A stretch of 64,000 bases of DNA from JAPORK01 sp026710285 (lineage in GTDB: Bacteria; Pseudomonadota; Gammaproteobacteria; Pseudomonadales; Endozoicomonadaceae). Made by a program: the position numbers and the translations under genes. Shown one piece after another: positions 26,133 through 36,600 of the stretch. Positions within the stretch are counted from its first letter, which is position 1; each line of letters starts with the position of its first letter. The notes beneath the pieces are model-generated. The model had not been told where the DNA came from and ran no database searches. It saw only the letters and a list, made by a program, of their open reading frames with translations. Location: NCBI GenBank assembly GCA_965201045.1, contig OZ241746.1, positions 4,092,001-4,156,000 of the forward strand, given 5' to 3'.

Positions 26133-27173
26133 ATGACAGCATTAACACAATTAAGCAATAATAGCAAAAATACGTCAGACAATTCATCTTTTGAAACCGA
26201 AAGCGTAACTGCCCGAAAATTCAGAGATTATATTAATTCACTAAAAAATAAAGAGGCACTTAAGAGTCCTGTTTTTCAGTTTATAAAGATAAAATTAAAA
26301 AATTCAATAGTTTTTATTATAGAAAAGATTGTAGGTATATCGTTATTTTTTTCTAATAGCATTAAAAGGTTAAAGCGTAAAAAACATTTAACAATTGGAC
26401 TAACAGTTCATAAAAATCTTTATAAAATAGTTGCTGATCAAAAGTGGAGCGATATAGCGAAATATATCGATAGAAATCGTATAGAGGTCGCCGAGGGTTT
26501 ATGCCATGGATTTTCAAGCCTGCTTGGTGTGATACTTCTCAATGAATCAGATAACAAAAATCCGACAGGACTAACATATAAAGATTTTTTATTTTGCCTT
26601 GATATATTAAGCGGTAATCAGAAGTATGAACCAGATAAACTTCGTGAAGAAGATAAAGTAAAACTCAAGACCTTTATTGAAAAGGTATTAATATACCAAA
26701 ACCCGGAAACATTGTTAGAATGTAGAAATCAAGATATCGTTGACTCCTCAGAAAAGCTGAAAGAGAAAGTACATAGTGTAAGTTATAAGTATTTTAAGTG
26801 TACAAAAGAAGAGTTTGTTCGTACTTTCCCGAAGTATCTTGATAACGAAATAAAAAATGCCTCTTTCTCTTTTTATCTTGATATTCGTTTACAAATATAC
26901 TCATGGATGAATAGTCCTCATGCCTGTAGTATAGGGTTTTTGGATGGAAAAGCCTTATTTTATAATTATGACCAGGCATATTGTGATTATACCGGTAACG
27001 AAAAACTTAGTTTTATTAAAGAGTTTAAACTAAGCTCAACAACAGAAATGGAACGTATGGCAGAAACTATATTCGATACATGTGCATCGGATGGTATACT
27101 ATCGTCAAAAAAAGTAATATCTTTTTACGGACATAGCAAGGTTGATGATGATACGTTCCATGCCCGCAGGTGA
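26133..27173 (+). CDS. Putative papain-like cysteine protease, YopT-like (effector candidate)
   Basis: 346 aa, no signal peptide; a 25-residue hydrophobic stretch (SIVFIIEKIVGISLFF) lies near residue 55. Three elements appear in the order expected for YopT-type (C58) proteases: Cys in VAEGLCHGFSSLLGV (about 131), His in NSPHACSIGFLDG (about 271) and Asp in FYNYDQAY, 17 residues after the His. YopT has similar His-Asp spacing. The rest shows no clear similarity, so this is motif-based inference. It sits between ISL3 and IS66 fragments and its last codons run into IS66 sequence, so the natural C-terminus may be altered. Lower GC than the metabolic genes and its context suggest acquisition by transfer. 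Confidence 0.5.
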   Translation: MTALTQLSNNSKNTSDNSSFETESVTARKFRDYINSLKNKEALKSPVFQFIKIKLKNSIVFIIEKIVGISLFFSNSIKRLKRKKHLTIGLTVHKNLYKIVADQKWSDIAKYIDRNRIEVAEGLCHGFSSLLGVILLNESDNKNPTGLTYKDFLFCLDILSGNQKYEPDKLREEDKVKLKTFIEKVLIYQNPETLLECRNQDIVDSSEKLKEKVHSVSYKYFKCTKEEFVRTFPKYLDNEIKNASFSFYLDIRLQIYSWMNSPHACSIGFLDGKALFYNYDQAYCDYTGNEKLSFIKEFKLSSTTEMERMAETIFDTCASDGILSSKKVISFYGHSKVDDDTFHARR

Positions 27174-27682
27174 GATTTATACAGAACACTATTGAAGATG
27201 AAGAGTACTGGGCTAAAAAAATGAGTCACTGGTTGTTATGTAGCCTGCGATATAAAAAATTACATAGAGGGAAATCGATTGCAGCTGATAAATTAGTACG
27301 TCTCAGGGCTTCCTATACAGAGATTGTGAAAGAAGGTCTGGCATACCATGAATCACTTAAGCCGTTAATCAAAAAAAGTAGGTGCGGTAAGGCACCAAAA
27401 AGAAAAGGACATAATCTGTTGCTTCGATTATGGAATTATTGTGATGACGTATTACGTTTTTTAACTGATCCGGAAATTCCTTTTACTAATAATCAAGCAG
27501 AACAAGATATCCGGATGATGAAGTGTAAACAAAAGATATCAGGTGGATTTAGAACAACAAAGGGAGCTGAAAAATTTATCCGCATTCGTGGCTTTATCTC
27601 AAATGCAAGAAAACAGAGTTGGAATATTTTAGAAAGCATCCAAAAAGTCTTCAACAAAAAAGTACCTTTACCAGATGGATGA
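27174..27682 (+). mobile_element. IS66-family transposase C-terminal fragment
   Basis: Encodes the end of an IS66 TnpC: NLLLRLWNYCDDVLRFL, then IPFTNNQAEQDIRMMKCKQK (the catalytic Glu region), ISGGFRTTKGAEKFIRIRGF and ISNARKQSWN. About the last 165 of some 500 residues remain. There is no start or N-terminal domain, so it is a remnant. Confidence 0.85.
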
Positions 27683-27834
27683 TGGCATAACTTTTATACC
27701 TTCTTTCTTTTGATTTTTTTACGTAGCAGCTTTTTATGAACAGAGTCTTTTAAAGCCATCATTTTACTGTTTTGGTTGTTTTTGTTTAGGAGGTGTTTTA
27801 ACTCAGCGTACTATTTTATTATAGAGTACCTGGG

Positions 27835-28370
27835 GAGTTACCAATTTTCTAAAGTTAATTACGAAAGAAACAGCAGCAGGCATAAAAGCAGTTGCCATGG
27901 ATATGGGACCGGCTTATCAGAAAGCAGTAGAAGAATATTTACCTTCAGCAGATATTGTTTTTGACCGTTTTCATGTGATGCAAAATTATGGCAAAATAAT
28001 CAATAATCAGCGCCGTGCCAAATTCAGAAAAGCAGACGAAGATGAAAAGAAAATACTGAAAGGAACACGCTATTTATTACTTGAAAATGCAGACAAGCTC
28101 AGTGAGTCACAAGGTGAAAAACTTCAGATGCATCACTAAGAAAACACAAGACTGGCATTTGTAATTATGCAAAACATCGTCTCACCAGTGCCAGAATTGA
28201 GACTGGTAATGTAGCTATTGGTATGATTCGTAAACGTGCCAGAGGCATCAGTGATACAGAATATTTTAAACTTAAAATCAGGCAGTCATCACTACCTGAT
28301 GACAAGTCAATGTTTTACATTTGTGCTTGATTTTCACTCATTGCATGCAGCGGAGAAGCAACAGAATATT
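27835..28370 (+). mobile_element. ISL3-family element, 3' half
   Basis: Continues the 24.5-kb half: ITKETAAGIKAVAMDMGPAY (second catalytic Asp), FDRFHVMQNYGKIINNQRRA, a frameshift after 28,139, then NYAKHRLTSARIETGNVAIG and MIRKRARGISDTEYFKLKI. About 25 residues between the halves are lost. Its right end has replaced the 3' end of the secreted-protein gene copy at 28,338. Confidence 0.78.
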
Positions 28371-29195
28371 CTCCTTAGTCAGCAGTTTGGAATTCAGAAG
28401 ATAAATAAATGCTTTATCTGTGATAAAGCATTCATTACGCTTATCCTCCTTCTCACATATCAAATTAAGCATTTCTCTGGTCAATAGATCTCCTCCTATT
28501 GAACAAAGAATATCATTCATATCTGAAAAACAAGTGTCTAATATATTAAAACCACACTCTTCCGGTTTGAGTAGACCTGCATCATATAAGTTAAAAACAC
28601 TTCGCATAAAAGCAATTTCTTCACAACCATAAGAATTATCACTGAATACCTTTATCAGATTATGATAATTTAATATGTTCAATACTTTTTTTTCGAGCAG
28701 TGTGTATACAATACCTCTCACATCATTACCTAAGGACTCGTGATTAGGTAGACTATCTATTATACTGTTAAATTCTTCCCAAGAAGGCAAATTGTGCGGT
28801 TTTGAATTAAGAAATGGTTTAAGTTTTTCTTCATATAAAACATGCATAAACTCAGCTTGCTTATCTTTTTGTTCCTGTGGGGCTCTGAAAAAAGAAAGTT
28901 CCCTTACAGATTTACTTTCCATAAGTTCACTTACCGGTGGATATACGGAAGTTGCTCCTGCTGGTTCTGCAACTGTATTCTGTTCCTGCATGATTTCAGA
29001 ATAAGCAAATTCCGATACTTCAGATTTAACAGTTGCATTTGTCACTGGATATACGGGAACTGCTGGTACTGCAACTGTTAACTCCGGAGTTTCACCTGTT
29101 CGTGGTAGTGTTGCATTTTTTATCATTGGCGGAGTTGCAGTTGCTCCGAGAGGGATGAGTAGCAATCCGCTTAGGCAAACTTTTTTAAACAGCAT
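28338..29195 (-). pseudogene. Secreted protein of unknown function, truncated copy 2
   Basis: Closely matches the gene at 22,322-23,434, including the signal peptide MLFKKVCLSGLLLIPLGA and the Pro/Val-rich segment. The C-terminal 80 or so residues are missing, replaced by a few codons reading into ISL3 sequence. The upstream ATG with the GGAG site is followed by a TAA where copy 1 has CAA, so only the inner ATG (29,195) can yield a product. It is probably non-functional, but a shortened exported protein could be made. Confidence 0.65.
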
Positions 29196-29551
29196 AAATT
29201 TGGATCCACGATTTTTTTTAATAAGGTTTTTTTCTTACGACACTGTATATGTATTTTTTTTATACCAACAAAAAGCTGTGTTCAACAAACGTATTAATTT
29301 GTTCATAGCATTTTCTCCATTGTTCTTTTTAAACTTAAAAACTTTACTGTTATGAAGATTGTTTAAAAATAAAACCTTGTTTTTTTAATAAAGATAAACA
29401 GAGGTTTATTGAGGGCTACAGTATCAAAATCACATGATGGATTACAACTAAAAAAGTAAAATATTTAATATCTTAACCCGAATATTTCATACCCAAAAGA
29501 GATTTTTAGCGTATTTTATGTTATAATTCAATTAGTTAAAGCATAAAATGC

Positions 29552-29737
29552 AACTTCTCAATAACCCGGGGCATACTACTTTAAACAATTATTTTTTTGT
29601 TAACAATATCAGGTAACATGTGTATTTTTCTATCATTTTTATTCAGTTATCTATAAGAATTTTTGCAAAAAAGTACTCGAATTTATAACAAATATAAACA
29701 GCTACCACTGTCTTCTGACCCGGGTTATTGAGAAGTT
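29552..29737. repeat. MITE-like repeat with 17-bp terminal inverted repeats (copy 2)
   Basis: Same ends (AACTTCTCAATAACCCG and complement) and nearly the same interior as 23,680-23,866, again directly after an IS1380 left end. It was carried along in the segmental duplication of the secreted-protein gene. Confidence 0.7.
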
Positions 29738-29740
29738 ACC

Positions 29741-30403
29741 TTTGGTAATCTTCTTAACAACCTCCCTGGAAGAGATCTCCATATTGGCACCGATATAATT
29801 AATGCAACCGTTTAGCCATAAACTTGTATACAGTAATCCAACCATAGCCACGTAAATGTACCTTCTTGCCTTCATCAGGGATATCAAGCTCTTTAAGGAT
29901 TATTTTTTTATTCACTCTGCGATTCTTTCTCAGACCGGCGACCTAAATTTTACCCGCATCACGTACTGCTTTCAGATTATTCAGGCTGGAGTACCAGGTA
30001 TCAAACACAACAGTGGAAACATTTAATCCTCTCGATAATGCCAGTTTCAGCATTTCTCTAAAGTGATCATTTTTGGTTTTTCCATCGCTCTGTTTATTGT
30101 AAATGCGCGAAAATACACAGGAATATAGTCCTTATTTTCAGAGTTATACCAAATCGCATTAACCATACTTATCCCATTTAATAACACCATGAGTATTTCC
30201 GGAATATTGTGGGTTGACCAGTTCAATGCATTCACTGCGGTGCTTATCCAAAACGGTATCATCAAAGATGAGAAAACCTTCTTGTCACCCATTAAGTTTT
30301 TAGTTTTTTTGTAAATTTCAGCATGTTTTAGCGTCACAACTTTAAGCCAGTAACTAATGGCATCATGAGACAGATCTATAGGGGCGACTTCAGACAGTGC
30401 CAT
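29741..30403 (-). pseudogene. DDE transposase pseudogene (IS4/IS701-like)
   Basis: Joining frames on the minus strand gives LSEVAPIDLSHDAISYWL, GISMVNAIWYNSENKDYIPV, YFRAFTINR, FREMLKLALSRGLNVSTVVF, DTWYSSLNNLKAVRDAGKI, then AGLRKNRRVNKKIILKELDI. The FDTWYSS block carries a DDE-type Asp. At least three frameshifts and one stop interrupt it, so it is inactive. The exact IS family is uncertain. Confidence 0.6.
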
Positions 30404-30462
30404 ACCTGAGAACCTAACATTACTGACCTGTTATAAAAGTATGATCTTGCCCTGTGGTAGAC

Positions 30463-30688
30463 CTGTCTTTTAGTCACATTTTTTAGAGTGCTGGCAGATT
30501 GCCTGCTACTGAATATCCAGACTTTTTGGTATAAACCGTGGGCTGTGCTTGTCGAAGCCTGGAGGTCAAAAGCAGCCGGGTTTCGACAAGCTCAGCCCAA
30601 GGTGCGTTCAGTAAAGATTGGTATATTTAGCAGAAGATAAATCTGTCAGGATAAAAGTCAAAACTTAAAAAATGTGACTAAGAGATAG
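30463..30688. repeat. MITE-like element, Tn5-end-like family (complete copy)
   Basis: Starts CTGTCTTTTAGTCACATTTT and ends with the near-complement ...AATGTGACTAAGAGATAG. The central hairpin has arms GGGCTGTGCTTGTCGAAGCC and complement. It fills most of the gap between the transposase remnant and putP. Confidence 0.8.
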
Positions 30689-30818
30689 GTAAATGCCAGA
30701 GTATATTCCTGCTTTTACAGGAATTACAAGATAAAAGAAATGCAGATTAAGGGGCACAATACACAGTATCAGTTAAAGATATTCTTATGGTCCTGAAACT
30801 GTGTTGCGATGACTTCTT

Positions 30819-32297
30819 TTACGTTTTATCAGATTTTAATAGTAACTGAGTTTGCTCAAAATCTTTTAAAACAGATTCATCAGGCTGCTTAGTGAGTGAA
30901 GATACAACAAAAATCGTAATACAATTAAATAAAAATGCGGGTATTAATTCGTAAAGGGAGAATATTCCGCCTAAATGTTTAAAATAGGACCAGATAAAAA
31001 TAACGACAGTTCCTGTAATAATACCGGCAATTGAGCCTTGTAAGTTCATTCTTTTCCAGAATAATGATATTAGAATAACCGGTCCGAACGCACCTCCGAG
31101 ACCTGCCCAGGCATGACTAACCAGGTGTAAGATGGAATTATTTGTATTTAGTGCCATGGCAAATGCAATAACGGCAATAAATAACATACCTAATCGAGCG
31201 ATAATAATTAATTCTTTTGCAGAAGCTTTTGGACGAAAGAATCGACGATAAAAATCTTCAGCAATAGCACTTGATGAAGCAAGTAACTGACTTGATGAAG
31301 TACTCATTGTTGCAGATAAAACAGCAGCCAGCAAAGCACCGGAAATCCAGGGGTTAAATAAAAGAGTGGAAAGGTGAATAAAATTTGTTTCCGGATCTTT
31401 TAACGGGCTTTTGGCAAAAAAAGCCATGCCAAATAAGCCTGTAAAAACAGCACCATATAACGATAAGTTCATCCAGCTCATGCAGATAAACTGTGCTTTA
31501 GGTGCTTCTCTGTGTGTTCGCATTGCCATAAAACGAACGAGAATATGTGGTTGACCAAAATAGCCTAGTCCCCAGGATAATAGTGATAATATGCCAATGG
31601 TTGAGATTCCACTAAAAGCATCAAGATAACCAGGTGTTGTATAGTTACGGATAATGTCCATTGTATTATCCAGACCATGCAAAGCATGTAACGTAACTGC
31701 TGGAATAATGAGTAAAGCAAAAAACATCAGGCAGCCCTGAAAAAAATCGATCCAGGATACTGCCAAAAATCCACCGATACAGGTATAACTTACTACAATA
31801 ACGCTGGAAATAATTAGTGCTGTTGTATAACTAATGTGAAAGGCTGAACTGAAGAGCAACCCACCAGAAACCAGTCCGGATGCTGTATAGAAAGTAAAAA
31901 ATATAACAATGACTATAGCTGTTACCAGACGCAAAATTTTTGTTTTGTCATTAAACCTGTTTTCCAGATAAGCAGGAATAGTAATAGAGTCATTGGCAAC
32001 TTCTGTATAAATACGTAATCGTTTAGAGATTAACTGCCAGTTTAAAAACTGCCCGATTGATAACCCTACTGGTAACCAGAGTTCATTTAACCCATTGACA
32101 ATAACAGCACCGGGTAAAGCGAGAATCAGCCAGGAGCTCATATCAGAAGCACCGGCACCGAGGGCCGCAATTGCACCGCCCAGATTTCTTCCCCCAAGCA
32201 TATAATCAGATAAATCTTTAGTTCGATAATTTGAAAAAAGTACCAAAGCTAAGATGACCATTAAGTAAATTATAAAAGTTATCAATTGTGTATACAT
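30819..32297 (-). CDS. putP: Sodium/proline symporter
   Basis: A 492-aa SSS-family transporter with about 13 membrane segments. YMLGGRNLGGAIAALGAGASDMSSWL, continuing LALPGAVIVNG, is the family Na+/substrate region, and GFLAVSWIDFFQGCLMF and ATMSTSSSQLLASSSA are also conserved. The length is normal. It imports proline with sodium, useful for an amino-acid-consuming, host-associated cell that also carries the large glutamate dehydrogenase nearby. Transcribed alone on the minus strand. Confidence 0.92.
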   Translation of the reverse strand: MYTQLITFIIYLMVILALVLFSNYRTKDLSDYMLGGRNLGGAIAALGAGASDMSSWLILALPGAVIVNGLNELWLPVGLSIGQFLNWQLISKRLRIYTEVANDSITIPAYLENRFNDKTKILRLVTAIVIVIFFTFYTASGLVSGGLLFSSAFHISYTTALIISSVIVVSYTCIGGFLAVSWIDFFQGCLMFFALLIIPAVTLHALHGLDNTMDIIRNYTTPGYLDAFSGISTIGILSLLSWGLGYFGQPHILVRFMAMRTHREAPKAQFICMSWMNLSLYGAVFTGLFGMAFFAKSPLKDPETNFIHLSTLLFNPWISGALLAAVLSATMSTSSSQLLASSSAIAEDFYRRFFRPKASAKELIIIARLGMLFIAVIAFAMALNTNNSILHLVSHAWAGLGGAFGPVILISLFWKRMNLQGSIAGIITGTVVIFIWSYFKHLGGIFSLYELIPAFLFNCITIFVVSSLTKQPDESVLKDFEQTQLLLKSDKT

Positions 32298-32880
32298 AAT
32301 GTTTTTATTTTCTCCTGATATTTAATCAAGGTAAGCATCGGATTACCTTTGTCCGATCAGGCAGAAAAACTACTAAGAATTTTATTCTAAAAACGGTCTT
32401 ATTAAGTTTAAAAAATACATATCTAAAAATGTAGTTTTAATGCTCCGAAGCTTTTGTATTCTTTACTACAATAACGCTTCAGATTAATAAATGGAAGTTA
32501 TTATTGTATGGTGTAAAAAAAACACTTTCATTTTTTTATTTTAAAATCCAAAGAATATAATGCTTTTTATCAAAAAAATCAATAAATAAATGTAAGAATA
32601 AAAAAAGTTTAATAATATAAATATATTTTACAACCTGGTAATGAGTCGCCATTTTTTTACTGCACGGACTATAACACAAAACGAATATTTAAAAAATAAA
32701 AAAACAGGCGCAGAGATTTTTTAGCGCAATATACTACGTTTTATGTTATTTTTGGAAATAATAACCAGCAGGCAATACATCGTCATCAGTGGAGTTAATG
32801 TGTGGTTAAGAAAAATCCAGCCAGCTAATGATCTGTTGAAAGAGAAGCGTTGCTTGACAAAATGAAGTTATTACCCAATC
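32298..32880. other. Intergenic region upstream of putP
   Basis: AT-rich, no coding frame of note and no recognised RNA. It should hold the putP promoter on the minus strand, but several AT-rich candidates make a choice unreliable. Confidence 0.4.
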
Positions 32881-32903
32881 AAAAGCCCCAGGTTGGGGTT
32901 TTT
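32881..32903. terminator. Bidirectional rho-independent terminator
   Basis: AAAAGCCCCA, a GGT loop, then TGGGGTTTTT. The stem is GC-rich with A/T flanks on both sides, so it works in both directions. It lies 140 bp after the nfuA stop and would end nfuA transcripts. Confidence 0.7.
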
Positions 32904-33040
32904 GAAGGGTTTATGGATAAATTTACAGCAGTATAAAAAAACAGATAGAAAACAATTATGAAAAGCGGATTAAATACAAATTTTTCCTTACTCAGTAAAT
33001 TAATCCGGAAATGCTTTCTGAATTAAAATCAGCAATTTAT

Positions 33041-33640
33041 TTACATATAGGCATTGTCTTTAAAGCTATGATCAGTAATATCTTTTACTCCCTTTAATTC
33101 AGGAATACGCTCTTTCAGACTTTTTTCTATGCCCTCTTTTAAGGTCATATCTACCATTCCACACCCCTGACAACCACCTCCAAATTGCAGAACAGCAAAA
33201 TCATCATCTATTTCTATTAAGCGTACCATTCCTCCATGAGCGGCCAGTCCCGGATTAATTTCAGTGGTCAGGTAATAATTTACCTTGTCTGCTATTGTAC
33301 TTTTTTCTCCCAGTTGAGGAAGCTTTGCATTAGGTGCTTTTATGGTAAGCTGTCCGCCCATGCGGTCTTCAGAAAAGTCCACAACAGCATCTTCCAGGAA
33401 ATCTTCACTTTCATGATCAATCCAGACTGAAAAGTATTGTAAGTCAAACTTGCTGTCGTTTGCATTTTCTTCTCCCGGGCGACAATAAGCCAGGCAGGTT
33501 TCAGCCTGGGGAGTTCCGGGCTGCGTTATAAAAACTCTTATCGCAATATTCTTAACTTGCTGCCGCATGAGTAAATCGCGTAAATACTCTTCAGCTTTTT
33601 GGGTAAATTTAATGTTCACGTCTTTATCATCTACAGTCAA
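33041..33640 (-). CDS. nfuA: Fe-S cluster biogenesis/carrier protein NfuA
   Basis: 199 aa, the usual length. The N-terminal A-type-like scaffold domain (VNIKFTQKAEEYLRDLL) is degenerate, as usual for NfuA. The C-terminal Nfu domain has GGCQGCGMVDMTLKEGIE, whose two Cys hold the cluster. NfuA delivers 4Fe-4S clusters to target enzymes, especially under oxidative stress or iron shortage. It is followed by a terminator at 32,881 and lies 36 bp downstream of the glutamate dehydrogenase gene on the same strand. Confidence 0.95.
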   Translation of the reverse strand: MTVDDKDVNIKFTQKAEEYLRDLLMRQQVKNIAIRVFITQPGTPQAETCLAYCRPGEENANDSKFDLQYFSVWIDHESEDFLEDAVVDFSEDRMGGQLTIKAPNAKLPQLGEKSTIADKVNYYLTTEINPGLAAHGGMVRLIEIDDDFAVLQFGGGCQGCGMVDMTLKEGIEKSLKERIPELKGVKDITDHSFKDNAYM

Positions 33641-33676
33641 TTTTGCATTAATATAGCAGAAAGCACAATATACACC

Positions 33677-36600
33677 TTACACTACCTGCTTGCTTTTTTC
33701 ACATAATTCTGACAAATGACGGGATAGTACGCTTATCATAGCAAGATCAATTTTACTTTCCAGTCGTAATTCTCCCAACATTGCATTCCAGTCATCAATT
33801 TCCTGTGCATATTTTTCACACCATTTTTTTATACATTCCTGAATGGGTTGTTCTGTTTCACGACCTTTTAGTAGCATTAAGACAAATGCTTTTAAAGAAG
33901 CAGTCAGATCATCTCTGATATTTTCTCTTGAGCGGGCACCCCAGTTACCACCGGTTTCTACAAGACTTATATGATATAAAATCCATTGTAAAGATAAAAT
34001 CTCTTTTACTCTAAAATAAGCTTTTGCAACATCTTCCAGTGGCTGTTGTGTTTCATGCATAATTTCTACAATAAATAATAGTCCCGGTGTCTGTGAAAAA
34101 AAGCTTAATTTTATTGCTAAATGCTGTGGTACATACTGTTTAACCAGTTTAGCTGTACGTATTTCTAAACTTTGTCTTAAAGATTGAGGTATGAGCGTTT
34201 CTATGTTATTAGTAAGATACTGCACCCCTTCCTGAAAATAATCAACACTTTCTTTTATGGTTTTATTTTGTATAGATTTTATCTGTAATAACCAACGGGT
34301 TAAGCGGCGTATGGTAGTACGTAAAGTAATCATCAGCTCATGTTGCAATTGCGTGCTTATAGTAAAATCTAAGGACTCCAGTTCACTCCATATACTATCA
34401 AAATTGTAAACATCTCTGACAATGATAAAAGTTCTCATTATATCCACAGGTGAAACATTCATAAAATGTTGCAAACGACTTACCAGCGTTATACCTGCAA
34501 TATTACAGGTATAATTGGCAATCTGTGTTGCTGTAATTTCCCGCCTTAACCGATGTGTCTTAAGTGCTTCTTTATACTGTGTGCGCATAAGTTCAGGAAA
34601 AGCTGTTAGCATTTCATTAAAAAGATAATCATCGCCACAAAGATCTGATTCAAGAAGACGTGCTTTTAACATGGCTTTGGTATAGGAAACTAATACCGAT
34701 AATTCAGGGCGTGTTAATGTTTTTCCTGTTGCAATACGTTCATTAATTTGATCATCATTGGGAATAAATTCTACCGCTCGGTTGAGTTTACCTTGTGTTT
34801 CAAGCTGAAAAATCAGATATTTGAACTCTTCATTTGTCCTTTTCACCTCCATTTGTGCCAAACTGATTGTACGGGTTTGACGATAATTATTGAGCATGAC
34901 TAACCCGGCAACATCTGCTGTCATCGTTTCCAGTATTTCATTGCGTTGTTCTGTTGTTACTTTTTTTTCAGCAACCAGAGGATTAAGAAGAATTTTAATA
35001 TTGACTTCATGGTCAGAGCAATCAACGCCTCCCGCATTATCAATGAAATCGGTGTTAAGTGTTCCGCCCTGTAATGAATATTCGATGCGACCCAACTGTG
35101 TAAGACCTAAATTACCCCCTTCACCAATGACACGACAACGCAGCTGATTGCCATTTACTCTTAGTGCATCATTGGCGTGGTCTCCTACATTTTCATGGCT
35201 TTCTGATGAAGCTTTAACATAAGTTCCAATGCCTCCAATCCAGATAAGATCAACTGATGATCGCAACAGTACTGAAATTAACTCAGCAGGAGTTAAAAAT
35301 TTATCGGTAACAGAAAAACGTTTTTGCATAGGTTCAGTGATACGAATAGACTTAGTGTTTCTGGAAAAAACACCACCACCTGCTGAAATCAAACTTTTAT
35401 CATAATCTGACCAACCTGAACCAGGCAGATTAAAGAGTCGTTCTCTCTCTTTAAAAGCGCGATCAGTATCAGGATTCGGGTCAATAAAAATATGTATATG
35501 ATTAAAGGCAGCAACCAGGACCATTTTTTTTGATAATAACATTCCATTACCAAATACATCACCACTCATATCGCCAATACCAATAGCGGTAATAGTCTGC
35601 TTTTGAATATCAATTGATTTTTCTGCAAAGTGTGTCTGTACAGAAACCCATGCACCTTTAGCTGTAATGCCCATTTTTTTGTGATCATATCCGGCACTGC
35701 CGCCAGAAGCAAATGCATCATCTAACCAGAAATTATGTTCCTGAGAAATTTCATTGGCAATGTCTGAAAAGGTAGCTGTTCCTTTATCAGCAGCAACAAC
35801 AAGGTAGTAATCATCATCATCGTAGCAAATGGTGTGTTCAGGTTTAATTACACTGTTTTTTACCAAATTATCCGTAACAGACAAAAGGCAGCGGATAAAC
35901 TGTTTATAACATGCAATACCTTCTTTCATAAAAGCATCATGGTCATTTTCAGGAAGGCATTTACAGACAAACCCTCCCTTGGCTCCAACCGGTACAATAA
36001 CTGAATTTTTTACCTGTTGTGCTTTAAGCAAACCAAGAATTTCTGTGCGAAAGTCTTCTCTTCTGTCTGACCAGCGCAGTCCTCCCCGGGCTACTTTTCC
36101 ACCACGCAGATGAACCGCTTCAAAACGGGGAGAGTAAACAAAAATCTCAAATTCCGGAACCGGTTTAGGTACATGAGAAAGTTTTATAGTGGCTATTTTA
36201 AAAACAATACATTTTTCAGTACGCAGCGGATTCCTCTGATAAAAGTTTGTTCTTAATGTTGCAGAGATTAATTCAACATAGCGACGGAGGATGCGGTCAT
36301 CTGTCAGAGAAGAAACCTGCTCCAGTTGAGTACAAATTTCCTGTTGTAGTTGTTGCTGTTTAGCTGTGCGTTGTTCCTCTTTCAAATCAGCATTTATATC
36401 AAAGCGAATTTGAAAAAACTCCCATATTAACAGACAAATATCTATATTGTTATAAAGTACACTGGCAATAAAATCCTGACTGAAACCAAATTTTATCTGC
36501 TGCAGATAACGGGCATAAGCTCTGAACATAGTGACCTGAATATTATTCATACCACCAGCTAATATGAGTTTATTAAATTTATCATTCTCAATTAATTTTG

